From NCBI GenBank assembly GCA_050954285.1, contig JBPBPL010000020.1:18744-82743 (forward strand): DNA of 64,000 bases, written 5' to 3'. Positions 52,712-61,873 of the stretch are shown in pieces. This DNA comes from Mucilaginibacter_A sp050954285. Lineage in GTDB: Bacteria > Bacteroidota > Bacteroidia > Sphingobacteriales > Sphingobacteriaceae. A program made the translations under genes and the position numbers. Under the pieces are notes generated by a model. That model was not told the DNA's origin. It did no database searches and saw only the letters and a list, made by a program, of their open reading frames with translations. Position 1 is the stretch's first letter, and every line of letters begins with the position of its first letter.

Positions 52712-55700
52712 CTATAAAAAGTTTTTAGATGCCGAAGGAAAAAGCAGAAAAAAAGTGGTGCCGATATCAATTTCAGATTCAAACCAGATTTTGCCACCTG
52801 CGTTTTCGATGGCATTTTTAATGAAAGCCAAACCCAACCCCGTGCCAGAACTTTTGGTGGTAAAGTTGGGCTGGAAAATACTGGTCCGCAAACTTTCTGG
52901 TATTCCGCTTCCGTTATCTTTTATATTGATTTGGATGTTATCCTTTGTGCTTTGGTAGGTAATCGTGATAACGCCTTTATGATCATCAGGCATGGCTTCA
53001 ATGGCATTTTTCAGGAGATTGTTAAAGCAGCGCATCAGTTGATCTTTATCGGCCCGAATAAGGTAAAGTTCTGTGGAAGGCGTATAATCAATACGCATAT
53101 TTTCACTTTGGCCGAAAATATTGGTTGCTTTGGAAATCACATCAAAAATATTAACTACCTCCGGTTTGGCGTCGGGCAGTTTAGCAAAATCAGAAAACTC
53201 GGTGGCAATGCGCGACAAGGTTTCAATCTGCTCGATAAAAGAAAGACTAAATTTTTGGAACTTCTGGTCAAACTTCGGGTCTTTATCTTTCCAGGATTTA
53301 CTAAGCAGCTGCAAACCTAATTTCAGCGGTGTCAGCGGATTTTTAATTTCATGTGCAATCTGTTTGGCCATTTCACGCCAGGCATTTTCCCGTTCAGATT
53401 TAGCCAATTTGCCGGCACTCAGTTCCAGCGAAGCAATCATTTTATTGTATTCTTTAATGAGTGAGCCGATTTCATCATTTCGCTTCCAGTTAATTGGTTC
53501 AGTTTTGCGGCCATACATCGTGTTGGTTAATCCCTGCTGAATTAAATTAAGCGGATTAGTAATTCTTTTAGCGATAAAAATAGCAAACAAACCTACGGCA
53601 ACCAGTACCAGCGCATACACATTAAGCATCGAATTGATGAAATAACCGATACGGGATTTGTACTCCGCTTCATTGGAAAAATAAGGAAGCTGCAAATAAT
53701 TAATTACTTGGTTATCAGCATTATGTATAGGCACGTAAGCCGATTTGTATTTAAATTTTGCAATCTCCTCATCATTTAAAAGCTCTGATTTTTGCAAACG
53801 ATGCATCTTGATAAATGCAATTGCGTTCATCCGGCGGCCAATCAAGCCATAATTATACAGTTTGGGCTGTGTATAAAGCAGGGGCACACCGTAAGTGTCA
53901 TACAAAATTAAATCAACCCCGTAAGTTTCTGCAAAAGCATTAAACCGAAGTTCCAGTTCTTCCTGGTTGGTAATCTTGCTATCTACAAATTGCCCTTCGT
54001 AATCAATGGCAATCTGTTTTATTTTCTCATGATTGAGATCGTCCTGCTGCTTTCTATCCTGAGTGCCAAAGGTAATGAAAGTAACAATACCAATAATTAA
54101 CAGCGTAATTACTACCGAAGCCACCATCGAAATTTGGATACGGGTTTTGTATAGAAGATTGTTGGCCGCTACATGCAGGCTCCATATAAAATGGTTGAAA
54201 TTAAGGTCTTTAATACGAGTCCAAAACCAGTAAAAAGCAGTAACCAGCAACGTAAAAAGCAGGAAAATTACAAAGAAGAAAATGAACAGCGACAGCTTAT
54301 CAGTAAAGCCTTTATCTTCCATGCTCACCACAATAAGCTTCCTCGGATTTAGCAGGTAAGTGATATGACTGTAATCACCACTAACATCTTTGGTTTCCTG
54401 CTGGGTATAAATGTTCGGTTTTCCTTTAAACAACTTGTTTTTTAGGTTATATTCATACTTTCCGTTTTGGTTGAGCAGGGTATTATCTTTGTAAAAAGCA
54501 TAAGAATAGTTTTTAAAATCATTTTGCTGCGAAGCGTTTTCATCCGAAAGTAATTGTGGAAAAGAAGTATTGTTTTCCAATGATTTTGACTTTAAATCAA
54601 CGACCAACGTACCTTCCAACTCTTGGCCATTTCTAACCGGAATCAGCGCAAAATATCTTCGCATTCCAAAGGCATCTGTAACCCGGTAAAAACCAGTAGT
54701 ACCTTTTACTTGCATTGCGCCATATAATACCTGTTTCTGAAAAACATCTAATTCATAATCCTGCTGGCCAGATACATTATGGTGCTGATCATTATAAGCA
54801 TACATTTTAAAGTTATATCTGGATAGATAATCATCAAAATACAACTTACGGAGATGATTTTTGAGATAAACTTCGTTCCGGTCCGGTTTAGAAAAATAAC
54901 GGATTAGAATAGAATCATGCTTGATGTTATCTTCAATCCGGCCGAAAATTACTTCTGCATCAGCATCAGTAGTATTTGCCAGTTTTTGCAGTAGCAGAAT
55001 CCTGTTTTCTGCATCCAGCCTGTTTTGGATATGAGAAAGTTTAATGGTTGCAAGCAGCGCCGATAAAGCTAAAATAATGATAAATGCAACGGCTGGCATT
55101 TTACCTTCTTCATACAAAACATTATAGGCTCGCCAAGCTACGATTACAGCCCATAACAGGTAAAAAAATGTGAAATAATGATAGAGATAAAAAATTAACA
55201 GGGTTATTAATACAATTGGTACTGCAAAAACAATTAGCTTGATCTGATTCGAAATATTCAGTTTTTTACAAACGATGATACAGGTTTCGGCAACCAGATA
55301 AAAAATAAGGTAGGAAAGGCACAACATAATGGTTCCTAAAAAATTATAGGCCGTAAGGTTGAGCAGGTTATCAATGTCAAACTGAATCCTTGAATCGATA
55401 ATGAGGTTAGAAAATAATCTGGAGAAAACAACTGATAAAACAATAAGTAAAAACAGCATCAGCAAAAACAAAGCATAACTTATAGCTGGACTGATAACCG
55501 CGCGGATCAGCCTCCCTCGGTTGCTGTACACAAAAATTGCAAACCAACTGGTGAAAAGGATAATCAAGGCAATATCTCCAATAGAAAAACAGGAACCAAA
55601 AACATTATTTAACCGAAGCACAGGCATTGCTTTGACACTGAAAGCGTAATCCAGACCATGCAGAAAATAGTTGGCACCAGTGCAAGCCAACACAAACAAC

Positions 55701-56440
55701 GCTGCTAACAGCACGGCCAGTGTTACACGGCCTTTGTTGGCAACATAGGTACAAAGGTTATAGACCAGTATAAAAAGTATAAAAACGCTCAGGCTCCATA
55801 AAACAACTTCTAAAGAAGCAAAGTAGGTGTTTTGATAGCCGGTTTTTAACTTAACATAGAATAAAGTTTGCTGGTTGAAACTGGTAATTTTAATCGTTTG
55901 TTTTTCCTGCGGTTTAGCAAAAGTAAGATAATCATTATCCAAAAGCTGCATAGAAAAGCTATCGGTAAAATACTGATTATGAAAAACATATGCTGTTTTT
56001 ATCGGGATAAAAAACAGAACAGAAAATGTACCCTGTGTTTTTTTGATAACTTCATAATAGCCATTTTTTTCCCTGCTAAAAGAAGTACCGGCTGGGTAAG
56101 GCGAAGAACTATCGGGAACGATCCGGCTGCTGCTCCAGAAATCAAGTTTATTTTGATTATAAGTGCAGAAATAGATTTTTTTATCTTTAGTAAACGTTTG
56201 GATAAGGCGCAGTGCTTCTTTTTCATCATGAGTCAGCTCTTGCAGATTTTTGATATTAACCGGTTCTTTCAAAAAATCTGCAACAACAGCTTCTCTGTCA
56301 TTCAGTTTTTTTTGCAAGGTAAGCGCAGAACCAGCCAGCAAATTCCGTGGATCGGAAGCCAGTTTTACTGTTAAAGCCGTCAAAAAAAGACTGACACAAA
56401 GCAGTAATAATAAAAAGCGCACTTTAACAGATGTATTCAA
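52712..56440 (-). CDS. Very large membrane sensor histidine kinase
   Basis: The 1242-residue kinase has a first membrane span (about 10-27), an extracytoplasmic region to about 205, a block of six to seven spans (about 210-470), a second sensor region, further spans near 755 and 805, a third extracytoplasmic part, a span near 935, then HAMP ('KRITNPLNLIQQGL', about 950-1005), HisKA with 'AHEIKNPLTPLKLG' (His about 1028) and HATPase ('NLLKNAIEAMP', 'DNGSGIPES', 'GTGLGLAFIKNAIENAGG' in pieces). The IKNPLTPLK form resembles NtrY-type kinases. No response regulator is adjacent. The start is TTG 56440; no ATG is in frame upstream. Motif copies are coded at 55446, 55989 and 56085. Confidence 0.92.
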   Translation of the reverse strand: MNTSVKVRFLLLLLCVSLFLTALTVKLASDPRNLLAGSALTLQKKLNDREAVVADFLKEPVNIKNLQELTHDEKEALRLIQTFTKDKKIYFCTYNQNKLDFWSSSRIVPDSSSPYPAGTSFSREKNGYYEVIKKTQGTFSVLFFIPIKTAYVFHNQYFTDSFSMQLLDNDYLTFAKPQEKQTIKITSFNQQTLFYVKLKTGYQNTYFASLEVVLWSLSVFILFILVYNLCTYVANKGRVTLAVLLAALFVLACTGANYFLHGLDYAFSVKAMPVLRLNNVFGSCFSIGDIALIILFTSWFAIFVYSNRGRLIRAVISPAISYALFLLMLFLLIVLSVVFSRLFSNLIIDSRIQFDIDNLLNLTAYNFLGTIMLCLSYLIFYLVAETCIIVCKKLNISNQIKLIVFAVPIVLITLLIFYLYHYFTFFYLLWAVIVAWRAYNVLYEEGKMPAVAFIIILALSALLATIKLSHIQNRLDAENRILLLQKLANTTDADAEVIFGRIEDNIKHDSILIRYFSKPDRNEVYLKNHLRKLYFDDYLSRYNFKMYAYNDQHHNVSGQQDYELDVFQKQVLYGAMQVKGTTGFYRVTDAFGMRRYFALIPVRNGQELEGTLVVDLKSKSLENNTSFPQLLSDENASQQNDFKNYSYAFYKDNTLLNQNGKYEYNLKNKLFKGKPNIYTQQETKDVSGDYSHITYLLNPRKLIVVSMEDKGFTDKLSLFIFFFVIFLLFTLLVTAFYWFWTRIKDLNFNHFIWSLHVAANNLLYKTRIQISMVASVVITLLIIGIVTFITFGTQDRKQQDDLNHEKIKQIAIDYEGQFVDSKITNQEELELRFNAFAETYGVDLILYDTYGVPLLYTQPKLYNYGLIGRRMNAIAFIKMHRLQKSELLNDEEIAKFKYKSAYVPIHNADNQVINYLQLPYFSNEAEYKSRIGYFINSMLNVYALVLVAVGLFAIFIAKRITNPLNLIQQGLTNTMYGRKTEPINWKRNDEIGSLIKEYNKMIASLELSAGKLAKSERENAWREMAKQIAHEIKNPLTPLKLGLQLLSKSWKDKDPKFDQKFQKFSLSFIEQIETLSRIATEFSDFAKLPDAKPEVVNIFDVISKATNIFGQSENMRIDYTPSTELYLIRADKDQLMRCFNNLLKNAIEAMPDDHKGVITITYQSTKDNIQINIKDNGSGIPESLRTSIFQPNFTTKSSGTGLGLAFIKNAIENAGGKIWFESEIDIGTTFFLLFPSASKNFL

Positions 56441-56495
56441 AGCAATTGTTCCAATCTGTATAAAAGTAATATAAAAGTCAACTCAAATTATAAAC

Positions 56496-57377
56496 TTAAA
56501 GCCACGCGTGTTCCGTTACTACATTCCGATCAACCTTTTTTACCAATCCCTGCAATACATTGCCTGGGCCGGTTTCAATAAAACAGGTTGCACCGTCTTG
56601 CAACATCCGTTGCATCGTTTGCGTCCAGCGTACGGCACCTGTCAATTGTTTGTTCAGGTTGATTTTAATCGTAGCCGGATCAGTAGTTGGCTGTGCATTT
56701 ACATTTTGATAAATCGGGCAAACCGGTACTTTAATTATAGTATTTAAAATTGCCGTTTCCAGTTCTACGCGTGCTAATTCCATCAAAGGCGAATGAAAAG
56801 CCCCACCTACATTCAGCGGTAAAACGCGTTTTGCTCCGGCTTCTTTCAGTTTTTCGCTTGCTTCTTTTACCCCTTCAATTGTTCCGGAAATCACCAATTG
56901 CCCCGGACAGTTGTAATTAGCAGGCACCACAATACTGCTGGTGCGCTGGCAAATATCTTCCACCGTAAAATCATCCAGACCCAAAACGGCGGCCATGGTA
57001 GAAGGCTGAATTTCACAGGCGTGCTGCATGGCATTGGCACGGGCGGCAACCAACCGCAAACCATCTTCAAAAGTAATGGAACCGGCAGCAACCAGAGCAG
57101 AAAACTCGCCCAAAGAGTGCCCGGCAACCATTTTCGGCTCAAAACTATCTCCCAGTGTTTTAGCTAAAATTACGGAATTTAAAAAGATGGCTGGTTGCGT
57201 TACGCGGGTTTGTTTCAGGTCTTCATCCGTACCGTTAAACATTACATCGGTAATGCGGAAACCTAAAATTTCGTTGGCTTGTTCAAATAGCTCGCGGGCA
57301 TCTTCATGCTTTTCGTACAAACCGGTTCCCATACCTGGAAATTGCGCACCTTGCCCAGGAAATATATATGCCTTCAT
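56496..57377 (-). CDS. fabD: Malonyl-CoA:ACP transacylase
   Basis: FabD loads malonyl groups onto ACP for fatty-acid synthesis. The 293-residue protein starts 'MKAYIFPGQGAQFPGMG' and has the nucleophile motif 'GHSLGEFSALVAAG' (Ser about residue 90), the catalytic His in 'GGAFHSPLM' and the ending 'FIETGPGNVLQGLVKKV'. It lies 20 bases downstream of folE in the queD-folE-fabD row. Confidence 0.97.
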   Translation of the reverse strand: MKAYIFPGQGAQFPGMGTGLYEKHEDARELFEQANEILGFRITDVMFNGTDEDLKQTRVTQPAIFLNSVILAKTLGDSFEPKMVAGHSLGEFSALVAAGSITFEDGLRLVAARANAMQHACEIQPSTMAAVLGLDDFTVEDICQRTSSIVVPANYNCPGQLVISGTIEGVKEASEKLKEAGAKRVLPLNVGGAFHSPLMELARVELETAILNTIIKVPVCPIYQNVNAQPTTDPATIKINLNKQLTGAVRWTQTMQRMLQDGATCFIETGPGNVLQGLVKKVDRNVVTEHAWL

Positions 57378-57397
57378 CGTTCAGAATAAAAATTGAA

Positions 57398-58033
57398 TTA
57401 GCTTAATTTAGAAGAGATCAACTGTAAAAATTCACTGCGGGTTTTATCATGTAAAAAAGCACCGGTAAAAGCAGAAGTGGTGGTAAATGAGTTTTGCTTC
57501 TGGATGCCGCGCATGCTCATGCACAAATGGCGGCACTCAATCACTACGCCTACGCCTATCGGGTTTAAAGTTGACTGGATACAATCGCGAATTTCATTTG
57601 TCAACCGTTCCTGCACCTGCAAGCGGCGCGCAAAAGCATCTACCACACGCGGAATTTTGCTCAATCCAACAATATGTCCGTTTGGGATATAAGCGATGTG
57701 CGCCTTACCAAAAAACGGCAGCATGTGGTGCTCGCACATGGAATATACTTCAATATCTTTCACTACTACCATCTGGCTGTATTCTTCTTTAAACATGGCG
57801 GATTTTAAAATATCCGACGGATTTAAATCGTAGCCGTGCGTGAGATAAGTCAAAGCTTTGGCCACACGTTCCGGTGTTTTCAACAAGCCTTCGCGTTGCG
57901 GGTTTTCACCCAGCTGCGCTAGAATATCAGTATAATGATCTGCAATTTTGCTGATCATGCCAGAATTATAACGATCTATTTTGAGATAGCCATCCACTTC
58001 TTCGGTATCATGGCTGTGGTTTTCGTTGTTCAT
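57398..58033 (-). CDS. folE: GTP cyclohydrolase I
   Basis: FolE converts GTP to dihydroneopterin triphosphate, the precursor of folate and queuosine. The 211 residues show the zinc-binding 'YSMCEHHMLPFFGKAHIAYIP' region (in pieces) and 'VIECRHLCMSMRGIQKQNS', both diagnostic for type IA enzymes. It follows queD by 15 bases and the gap is a dispersed motif copy. The queD neighbour uses its product. Confidence 0.97.
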   Translation of the reverse strand: MNNENHSHDTEEVDGYLKIDRYNSGMISKIADHYTDILAQLGENPQREGLLKTPERVAKALTYLTHGYDLNPSDILKSAMFKEEYSQMVVVKDIEVYSMCEHHMLPFFGKAHIAYIPNGHIVGLSKIPRVVDAFARRLQVQERLTNEIRDCIQSTLNPIGVGVVIECRHLCMSMRGIQKQNSFTTTSAFTGAFLHDKTRSEFLQLISSKLS

Positions 58034-58038
58034 TTTGT

Positions 58039-58053
58039 GATGCTTCTTTTACT
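58039..58053 (+). repeat. Dispersed motif copy filling the queD-folE gap (GATGCTTCTTTTACT)
   Basis: Between the queD stop (TAA, minus, 58051-58049) and the folE ATG (58033) there is essentially only this motif. It overlaps the queD stop at its T-run end and points away from the folE start. Confidence 0.9.
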
Positions 58054-58468
58054 CGCCAAAATATTCGGCAGAGTTATTTTCGGTTTCGTACAGTTTTACC
58101 GAATGCAGGAACACGCCCGAATGCAACTCGATCGGTTTTTTAAGCTGATTAAAAATTTCAATCGTCAGCAGTTCGGTCGAAGCCATTTTGCCTTGCATAA
58201 AATCAACATCCAGGTTGATGTTTTTATGGTCCAGCTTTTCAATTACGTAATTATTGATGATCACTTTCAGGTCTTTCAAATCCATCAGATAGCCGGTTTC
58301 CTGCGTTATTTCCCCTTTAATCGTTACAAATAAATTGTAATTATGGCCGTGCCAGTTCGGGTTGGCGCATTTACCAAACATTTCCTGATTTTGCTCGGCA
58401 CTCCATTCTTCGCGGTACATCCGGTGCGCCGCGTTAAAATGTTCTTTCCGTGTAATATGAATCATCAT
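58049..58468 (-). CDS. queD: 6-carboxytetrahydropterin synthase / 6-pyruvoyl-tetrahydropterin synthase family
   Basis: QueD uses the FolE product to make 6-carboxytetrahydropterin for queuosine. The 139-residue protein has the zinc His in 'HFNAAHRMY' and 'WHGHNYNLFV', with the catalytic Cys in 'FGKCANPNWHGHNY'. Some members make tetrahydrobiopterin or folate intermediates instead, so the precise reaction is inferred from folE beside it. A TATATTTG -7 box at 58489-58482 (minus) lies just upstream, giving a short leader. Confidence 0.93.
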   Translation of the reverse strand: MMIHITRKEHFNAAHRMYREEWSAEQNQEMFGKCANPNWHGHNYNLFVTIKGEITQETGYLMDLKDLKVIINNYVIEKLDHKNINLDVDFMQGKMASTELLTIEIFNQLKKPIELHSGVFLHSVKLYETENNSAEYFGE

Positions 58469-58481
58469 AGCTTAATTGATG

Positions 58482-58489
58482 CAAATATA
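58482..58489 (-). promoter_or_regulatory. -7 box (TATATTTG) of queD-folE-fabD
   Basis: TAnnTTTG match on the minus strand, 13 bases upstream of the queD ATG; the transcript leader would be about 7 bases. Confidence 0.5.
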
Positions 58490-58515
58490 TTAAAACAAAA
58501 GAAGCCCGCTGTTTT

Positions 58516-58523
58516 TAACTTTG
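58516..58523 (+). promoter_or_regulatory. -7 box (TAACTTTG) of mqnB-mqnD
   Basis: TAnnTTTG match 15 bases upstream of the mqnB ATG at 58539. Just upstream, AAAAGAAGC and GCTGTTTTTA (58497-58517) are two partial dispersed-motif arms facing each other. Confidence 0.5.
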
Positions 58524-58538
58524 CCCGAAATATTGCAC

Positions 58539-59144
58539 ATGAAAACTTTGCTGGTAGCCGCAACGCAACCCGAAATACAACCGCTGTTAAATCATTTTGG
58601 AGAAGAAAAACCATTTAATGTTTTAATTACCGGCGTTGGAATGGTTGCTACAGCTTTTGCTTTGGGCGAACATTTCGCACAGAAAAAATATGATCTGGCT
58701 ATAAATTTAGGAATTGCCGGAAGTTTTGACCGAACGCTAAATTTAGGCGAAGTGGTTGAAATTGAAGAAGATACCTTATCAGAACTGGGTGCCGAAAATG
58801 GAACCGAATTTTTACCCATTGAGCAATTAGGTTTTGGCGAAAGCAGGTTTCGACCTATTGACCCGATGCTTCTTTTATCGGTTAAAAAAGTGCGAGCGAT
58901 CACCGTAAACACTGTTCATGGCGAGGAAAATTCGATTCAAAATATAACCAAACGTTTACAACCGCAGCTGGAAAGTATGGAAGGTGCAGCCTTTTTTTAT
59001 GCCTGTAAAAGAAGCATGGTGCCTTCCATGCAAATCAGATCGGTGTCAAATTATGTAGAGAAACGCAACCGCGAAAACTGGAAAATTGGATTGGCCGTTA
59101 AGAATCTGAATGATTTTGCAATTGAATTACTAAAAAAATTATGA
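58539..59144 (+). CDS. mqnB: Futalosine hydrolase
   Basis: MqnB removes the base from futalosine in the alternative menaquinone pathway. The 201-residue protein is of the nucleoside-phosphorylase fold ('VLITGVGMVATAFALGEHF', 'AINLGIAGSFDRTLNLGEVVEI' in pieces, 'MEGAAFFYAC' as the nucleoside-binding motif). ATG 58539 starts 'MKTLLVAATQPE'; the frame extends 6 codons upstream without support. It overlaps mqnD by 4 bases, which strongly supports the assignment. Motif copies are coded at 58865-58879 and 59004-59018. Confidence 0.94.
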   Translation: MKTLLVAATQPEIQPLLNHFGEEKPFNVLITGVGMVATAFALGEHFAQKKYDLAINLGIAGSFDRTLNLGEVVEIEEDTLSELGAENGTEFLPIEQLGFGESRFRPIDPMLLLSVKKVRAITVNTVHGEENSIQNITKRLQPQLESMEGAAFFYACKRSMVPSMQIRSVSNYVEKRNRENWKIGLAVKNLNDFAIELLKKL

Positions 59145-59992
59145 AACTTACCCTCGGCTTTTCGCCTTGCCCAAACGATACTTTTATTTTTGATGCGTTA
59201 ATTCACCATAAAATCGATACCGAAGGTTTGGATTTTGAAGTTTTTTTTGATGACGTGGAAACGCTGAACCAGAAAGCTTTCCGCGGAGAACTGGATATTA
59301 CCAAGCTGAGTTATCATGCTTTTGCTTACGTAACCGAACAGTATGTTTTGCTGAATGCCGGCAGCGCGCTTGGTTTTGGCGTTGGCCCGTTGCTGATCTG
59401 TAAAGATGAAAAACTGCTGGATCGGGAATATCTGAATACGCAAATCCAGCATCTCAGAATTGCTATCCCCGGGAAATATACTACGGCAAATTTTCTGCTC
59501 AGCCTGGCTTTCCCCGAAGGAAAAAATAAAAATGAAGTGCTTTTTTCAGAAATTGAGAACCAAGTGATTAACGGCGAAAAGGATTTGGGTTTGATTATTC
59601 ACGAAAACCGTTTTACTTATCAGGATAAAGGTTTGCACAAAATCGTAGATCTGGGAGATTATTGGGAACAGCAAACCAACTGTGCCATTCCGTTGGGTGG
59701 CATCGTGGCAAATCGGAATTTACCGATAGAAATTCAGCATAAGATAAATCGTGTTTTACGAAAATCAGTCGAATTTGCATTTGCCAATCCAAAATCCGGA
59801 CTGGAATTTATTCGTCAGCATTCGCAGGAAATGAGTGAGGAAGTGATGTACAAGCATATTGATTTGTACGTAAACCAGTATTCTGTTGATTTGGGAGCGG
59901 AAGGCCGTAAAGCAATTCGTATTCTTTTTGATAAAGCGTTGCAGTCCGGCGTTATCCCGGAAATTAAAAACGAGCTGTTTTTAACCGTATAA
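59141..59992 (+). CDS. mqnD: 1,4-dihydroxy-6-naphthoate synthase
   Basis: MqnD converts cyclic dehypoxanthine futalosine to 1,4-dihydroxy-6-naphthoate. The 283 residues show the family start 'LTLGFSPCPNDTFIFDALIH', 'LDITKLSYHAFAYV', and 'LGLIIHENRFTYQDKGL', a periplasmic-binding-protein-like fold. It overlaps mqnB (ATGA). Together they show that this organism makes menaquinone by the futalosine route; mqnA and mqnC are not in the window. Confidence 0.96.
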   Translation: MKLTLGFSPCPNDTFIFDALIHHKIDTEGLDFEVFFDDVETLNQKAFRGELDITKLSYHAFAYVTEQYVLLNAGSALGFGVGPLLICKDEKLLDREYLNTQIQHLRIAIPGKYTTANFLLSLAFPEGKNKNEVLFSEIENQVINGEKDLGLIIHENRFTYQDKGLHKIVDLGDYWEQQTNCAIPLGGIVANRNLPIEIQHKINRVLRKSVEFAFANPKSGLEFIRQHSQEMSEEVMYKHIDLYVNQYSVDLGAEGRKAIRILFDKALQSGVIPEIKNELFLTV

Positions 59993-60100
59993 ATTTTTAA
60001 TTACTTGCCATAAGATGTATGGTTTTTATTTGAAAAAGATAAAAAAATGAATCTTTGGTTTAAGTAGTTTCGTAAAAGCAGGGCTGATAAAAATTAGGCT

Positions 60101-60115
60101 CATAAAAGAAGCATG
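60101..60115 (-). repeat. Dispersed motif copy containing the PAS-gene start (CATAAAAGAAGCATG)
   Basis: Bases 60113-60115 are the ATG of the PAS gene, as at glmS. It points out of the gene; TAAAAATTAG lies beyond it. Confidence 0.9.
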
Positions 60116-60721
60116 AAAAATTTTGCCGAAACAATTAATCTGTTAGAAAATTCTAACTTTTACTATATCATTATTGCTGGTATGGACAGTAATTACAGTT
60201 ACGTTAATACGCATTATGCCAACGCTTTTGGTTATATTGCCGAGAACATGATTGGTAAGCCATACTCTATTACGATGCACCCGGATGATACGAAAGTTTG
60301 CGCAGAAGTAGCCGTAAAATGTTTTCAAAATCCTGGCAGATCGTTTCCGGCAACTATCCGCAAGCATGACGGAAAAGGTGGCTACATCATTACACAATGG
60401 GAATATCGGGCTATGTTTGATGATGAGAACCAACCAGCCGGCGTTTTTTGTATGGGCTATGATATTACAGAATATGAAAAAGCGAATGAGCAGCTGGAAG
60501 TTGCCAAAACAGAAATCGAGCAGAAAAAGAGTATTCTGGATCAGATTGGCTGGGAACAATCGCATTTAATCCGGCGGCCGGTAGCTAATATCATTGGGCT
60601 GACAAACATTTTGAGTAAAATGGATCTGGATCAGAATCTAAGAAACATTTGCGATATGCTGGTGGATAGTGCTGACCAAATGGACAAAGCGGTGAATGAT
60701 ATTGTGCGGAAAACGGATTAA
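60113..60721 (+). CDS. PAS-domain protein with a histidine-kinase DHp-like helix but no ATPase domain
   Basis: The 202-residue soluble protein has a PAS fold (about residues 10-125: 'GMDSNYSYVNTHYANAFGYI', 'IGKPYSITMHPDDTKVCAEVA' in pieces, 'VFCMGYDITEYEKANEQLE'), a short coiled coil, and a C-terminal two-helix segment 'WEQSHLIRRPVANIIGLTNIL' that resembles the DHp phosphoacceptor helix of Bacteroidota hybrid kinases, His included. No HATPase follows before the stop. It may be phosphorylated by another kinase, act as a decoy, or be a remnant. Its ATG lies inside a motif copy. Confidence 0.8.
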   Translation: MKNFAETINLLENSNFYYIIIAGMDSNYSYVNTHYANAFGYIAENMIGKPYSITMHPDDTKVCAEVAVKCFQNPGRSFPATIRKHDGKGGYIITQWEYRAMFDDENQPAGVFCMGYDITEYEKANEQLEVAKTEIEQKKSILDQIGWEQSHLIRRPVANIIGLTNILSKMDLDQNLRNICDMLVDSADQMDKAVNDIVRKTD

Positions 60722-60745
60722 ATCAACTTTTCACAAAATTTACCT

Positions 60746-60760
60746 GATAAAAGAAGCATC
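60746..60760 (-). repeat. Dispersed motif copy overlapping the SPFH-gene stop (GATAAAAGAAGCATC)
   Basis: The stop TGA (minus, 60761-60759) supplies its first bases; it points out of the gene. It lies between convergent PAS and SPFH genes. Confidence 0.9.
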
Positions 60761-61667
60761 AGTTTTTATCACCCAAAATAATTGGCGTGCCTTTGTTATT
60801 GCCCATCATAATCACTTTGGTATTAGGTGATAAGGCAATTGCTTTTTGTGCCTGTATAGATTCGTACTGCAATTGCTGCTCTGTCAGGTTTGTAGCTATA
60901 ATTCGCTGATAATCAGCAATACCTTGTGCCTGTATTCTTTTTTGCTCAGCCTGCTGGCGTTCTTTCTGCAATACAAACTGCATTTTCTGCGCGTCTTGTT
61001 CTGCATTTATTTTGGATTCGATGGTGGCCCGTACAGATTGCGGCAACGTGATATTCCGAATTAAAAGCTGCTGCAATTCCAATCCTCTTTTGGCAAAACT
61101 TTCGCTTATGGTACGGTAAATTTTATCCTGAAATTCCTGTCTTTTTGTCGAATACAAAGCTACGGCTTCATAATAAACCGCATTGTCGCGGATGGCCGTA
61201 CGCGATACCGGCCGAACAATTTTATCCAGATAATCGGCACCAATATTTTGCAGGATAAAAGGAGCCTGATCTGCTTTTAAACGGAAAAGAACCGACAGAT
61301 CAATCGTTACTTCCAAACCATCCGCAGATAAAATACGGATGGCATCGTCTCCTTCCCGCTGGCCTTCGGTAGTTACGCCGCTCATGGTATAATTCTGGGT
61401 TTTGGCATCAAAAGTAGTTACATCCACCAACGGATTGACAAGATGCAAACCGCTTGGCAATACATCGCTGTCTACTTTGCCAAACAGCGTTTTTACGCCT
61501 ACTTTGCCAGGTTCAATCACTTTAAAAACCGAAAAACTAATGCCTAAAAGAAGCATGGCAATACCGGCAATAGAAATAACAGGTGCATAGGCCGGATTGA
61601 TGGAAGGCGTACGTTTAAACCAGCTGCTGGTAACCAGCAGGATAATACCCAGAATAATTAACAGCAT
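60759..61667 (-). CDS. Prohibitin/SPFH (band 7) family protein
   Basis: The 302-residue protein has two N-terminal membrane segments (about 1-15 and 27-48), an SPFH/prohibitin domain ('VIEPGKVGVKTLFGKVDSD', 'DAKTQNYTMSG', 'DGLEVTIDLSVLFRL') and a C-terminal coiled coil rich in Q, E and A ('QKERQQAEQKRIQAQGIADYQRI' in pieces). SPFH proteins form membrane-bound rings that organise membrane domains and modulate proteases such as FtsH. It follows the small membrane gene by 10 bases. A motif copy is coded at 61543-61557. Confidence 0.92.
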   Translation of the reverse strand: MLLIILGIILLVTSSWFKRTPSINPAYAPVISIAGIAMLLLGISFSVFKVIEPGKVGVKTLFGKVDSDVLPSGLHLVNPLVDVTTFDAKTQNYTMSGVTTEGQREGDDAIRILSADGLEVTIDLSVLFRLKADQAPFILQNIGADYLDKIVRPVSRTAIRDNAVYYEAVALYSTKRQEFQDKIYRTISESFAKRGLELQQLLIRNITLPQSVRATIESKINAEQDAQKMQFVLQKERQQAEQKRIQAQGIADYQRIIATNLTEQQLQYESIQAQKAIALSPNTKVIMMGNNKGTPIILGDKN

Positions 61668-61677
61668 GTAATTTAAA

Positions 61678-61872
61678 TTAAAGGTTTTGTTTTTTTTGCA
61701 AGGCGCGTACTTCTTTAGTTAGCCTTACTTTCAGGATAATGGTAACCACGATGATAAAAACGCCGGCCGCCATCCAGTCATACCGATGATGGTTGAAGCT
61801 CCAGTAAATCAGTATCACGCACAAAATAATGGCCAGATTGTATAGGATATTCAGCAGCAGTTTGGCACCCAT
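61678..61872 (-). CDS. Small two-span membrane protein (DUF6358-like)
   Basis: From ATG 61872 this is a 64-residue protein with two hydrophobic segments and a basic tail ('VRLTKEVRALQKKQNL'). The open frame runs to 61905, overlapping rhodanese by 32 bases, but ATG 61872 lies 1 base after the rhodanese stop and gives a sensible membrane start ('MGAKLLLNILYN'). It resembles a small uncharacterised Sphingobacteriaceae family. Function unknown; it is in the rhodanese-SPFH row. Confidence 0.7.
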   Translation of the reverse strand: MGAKLLLNILYNLAIILCVILIYWSFNHHRYDWMAAGVFIIVVTIILKVRLTKEVRALQKKQNL

Positions 61873-61873
61873 T

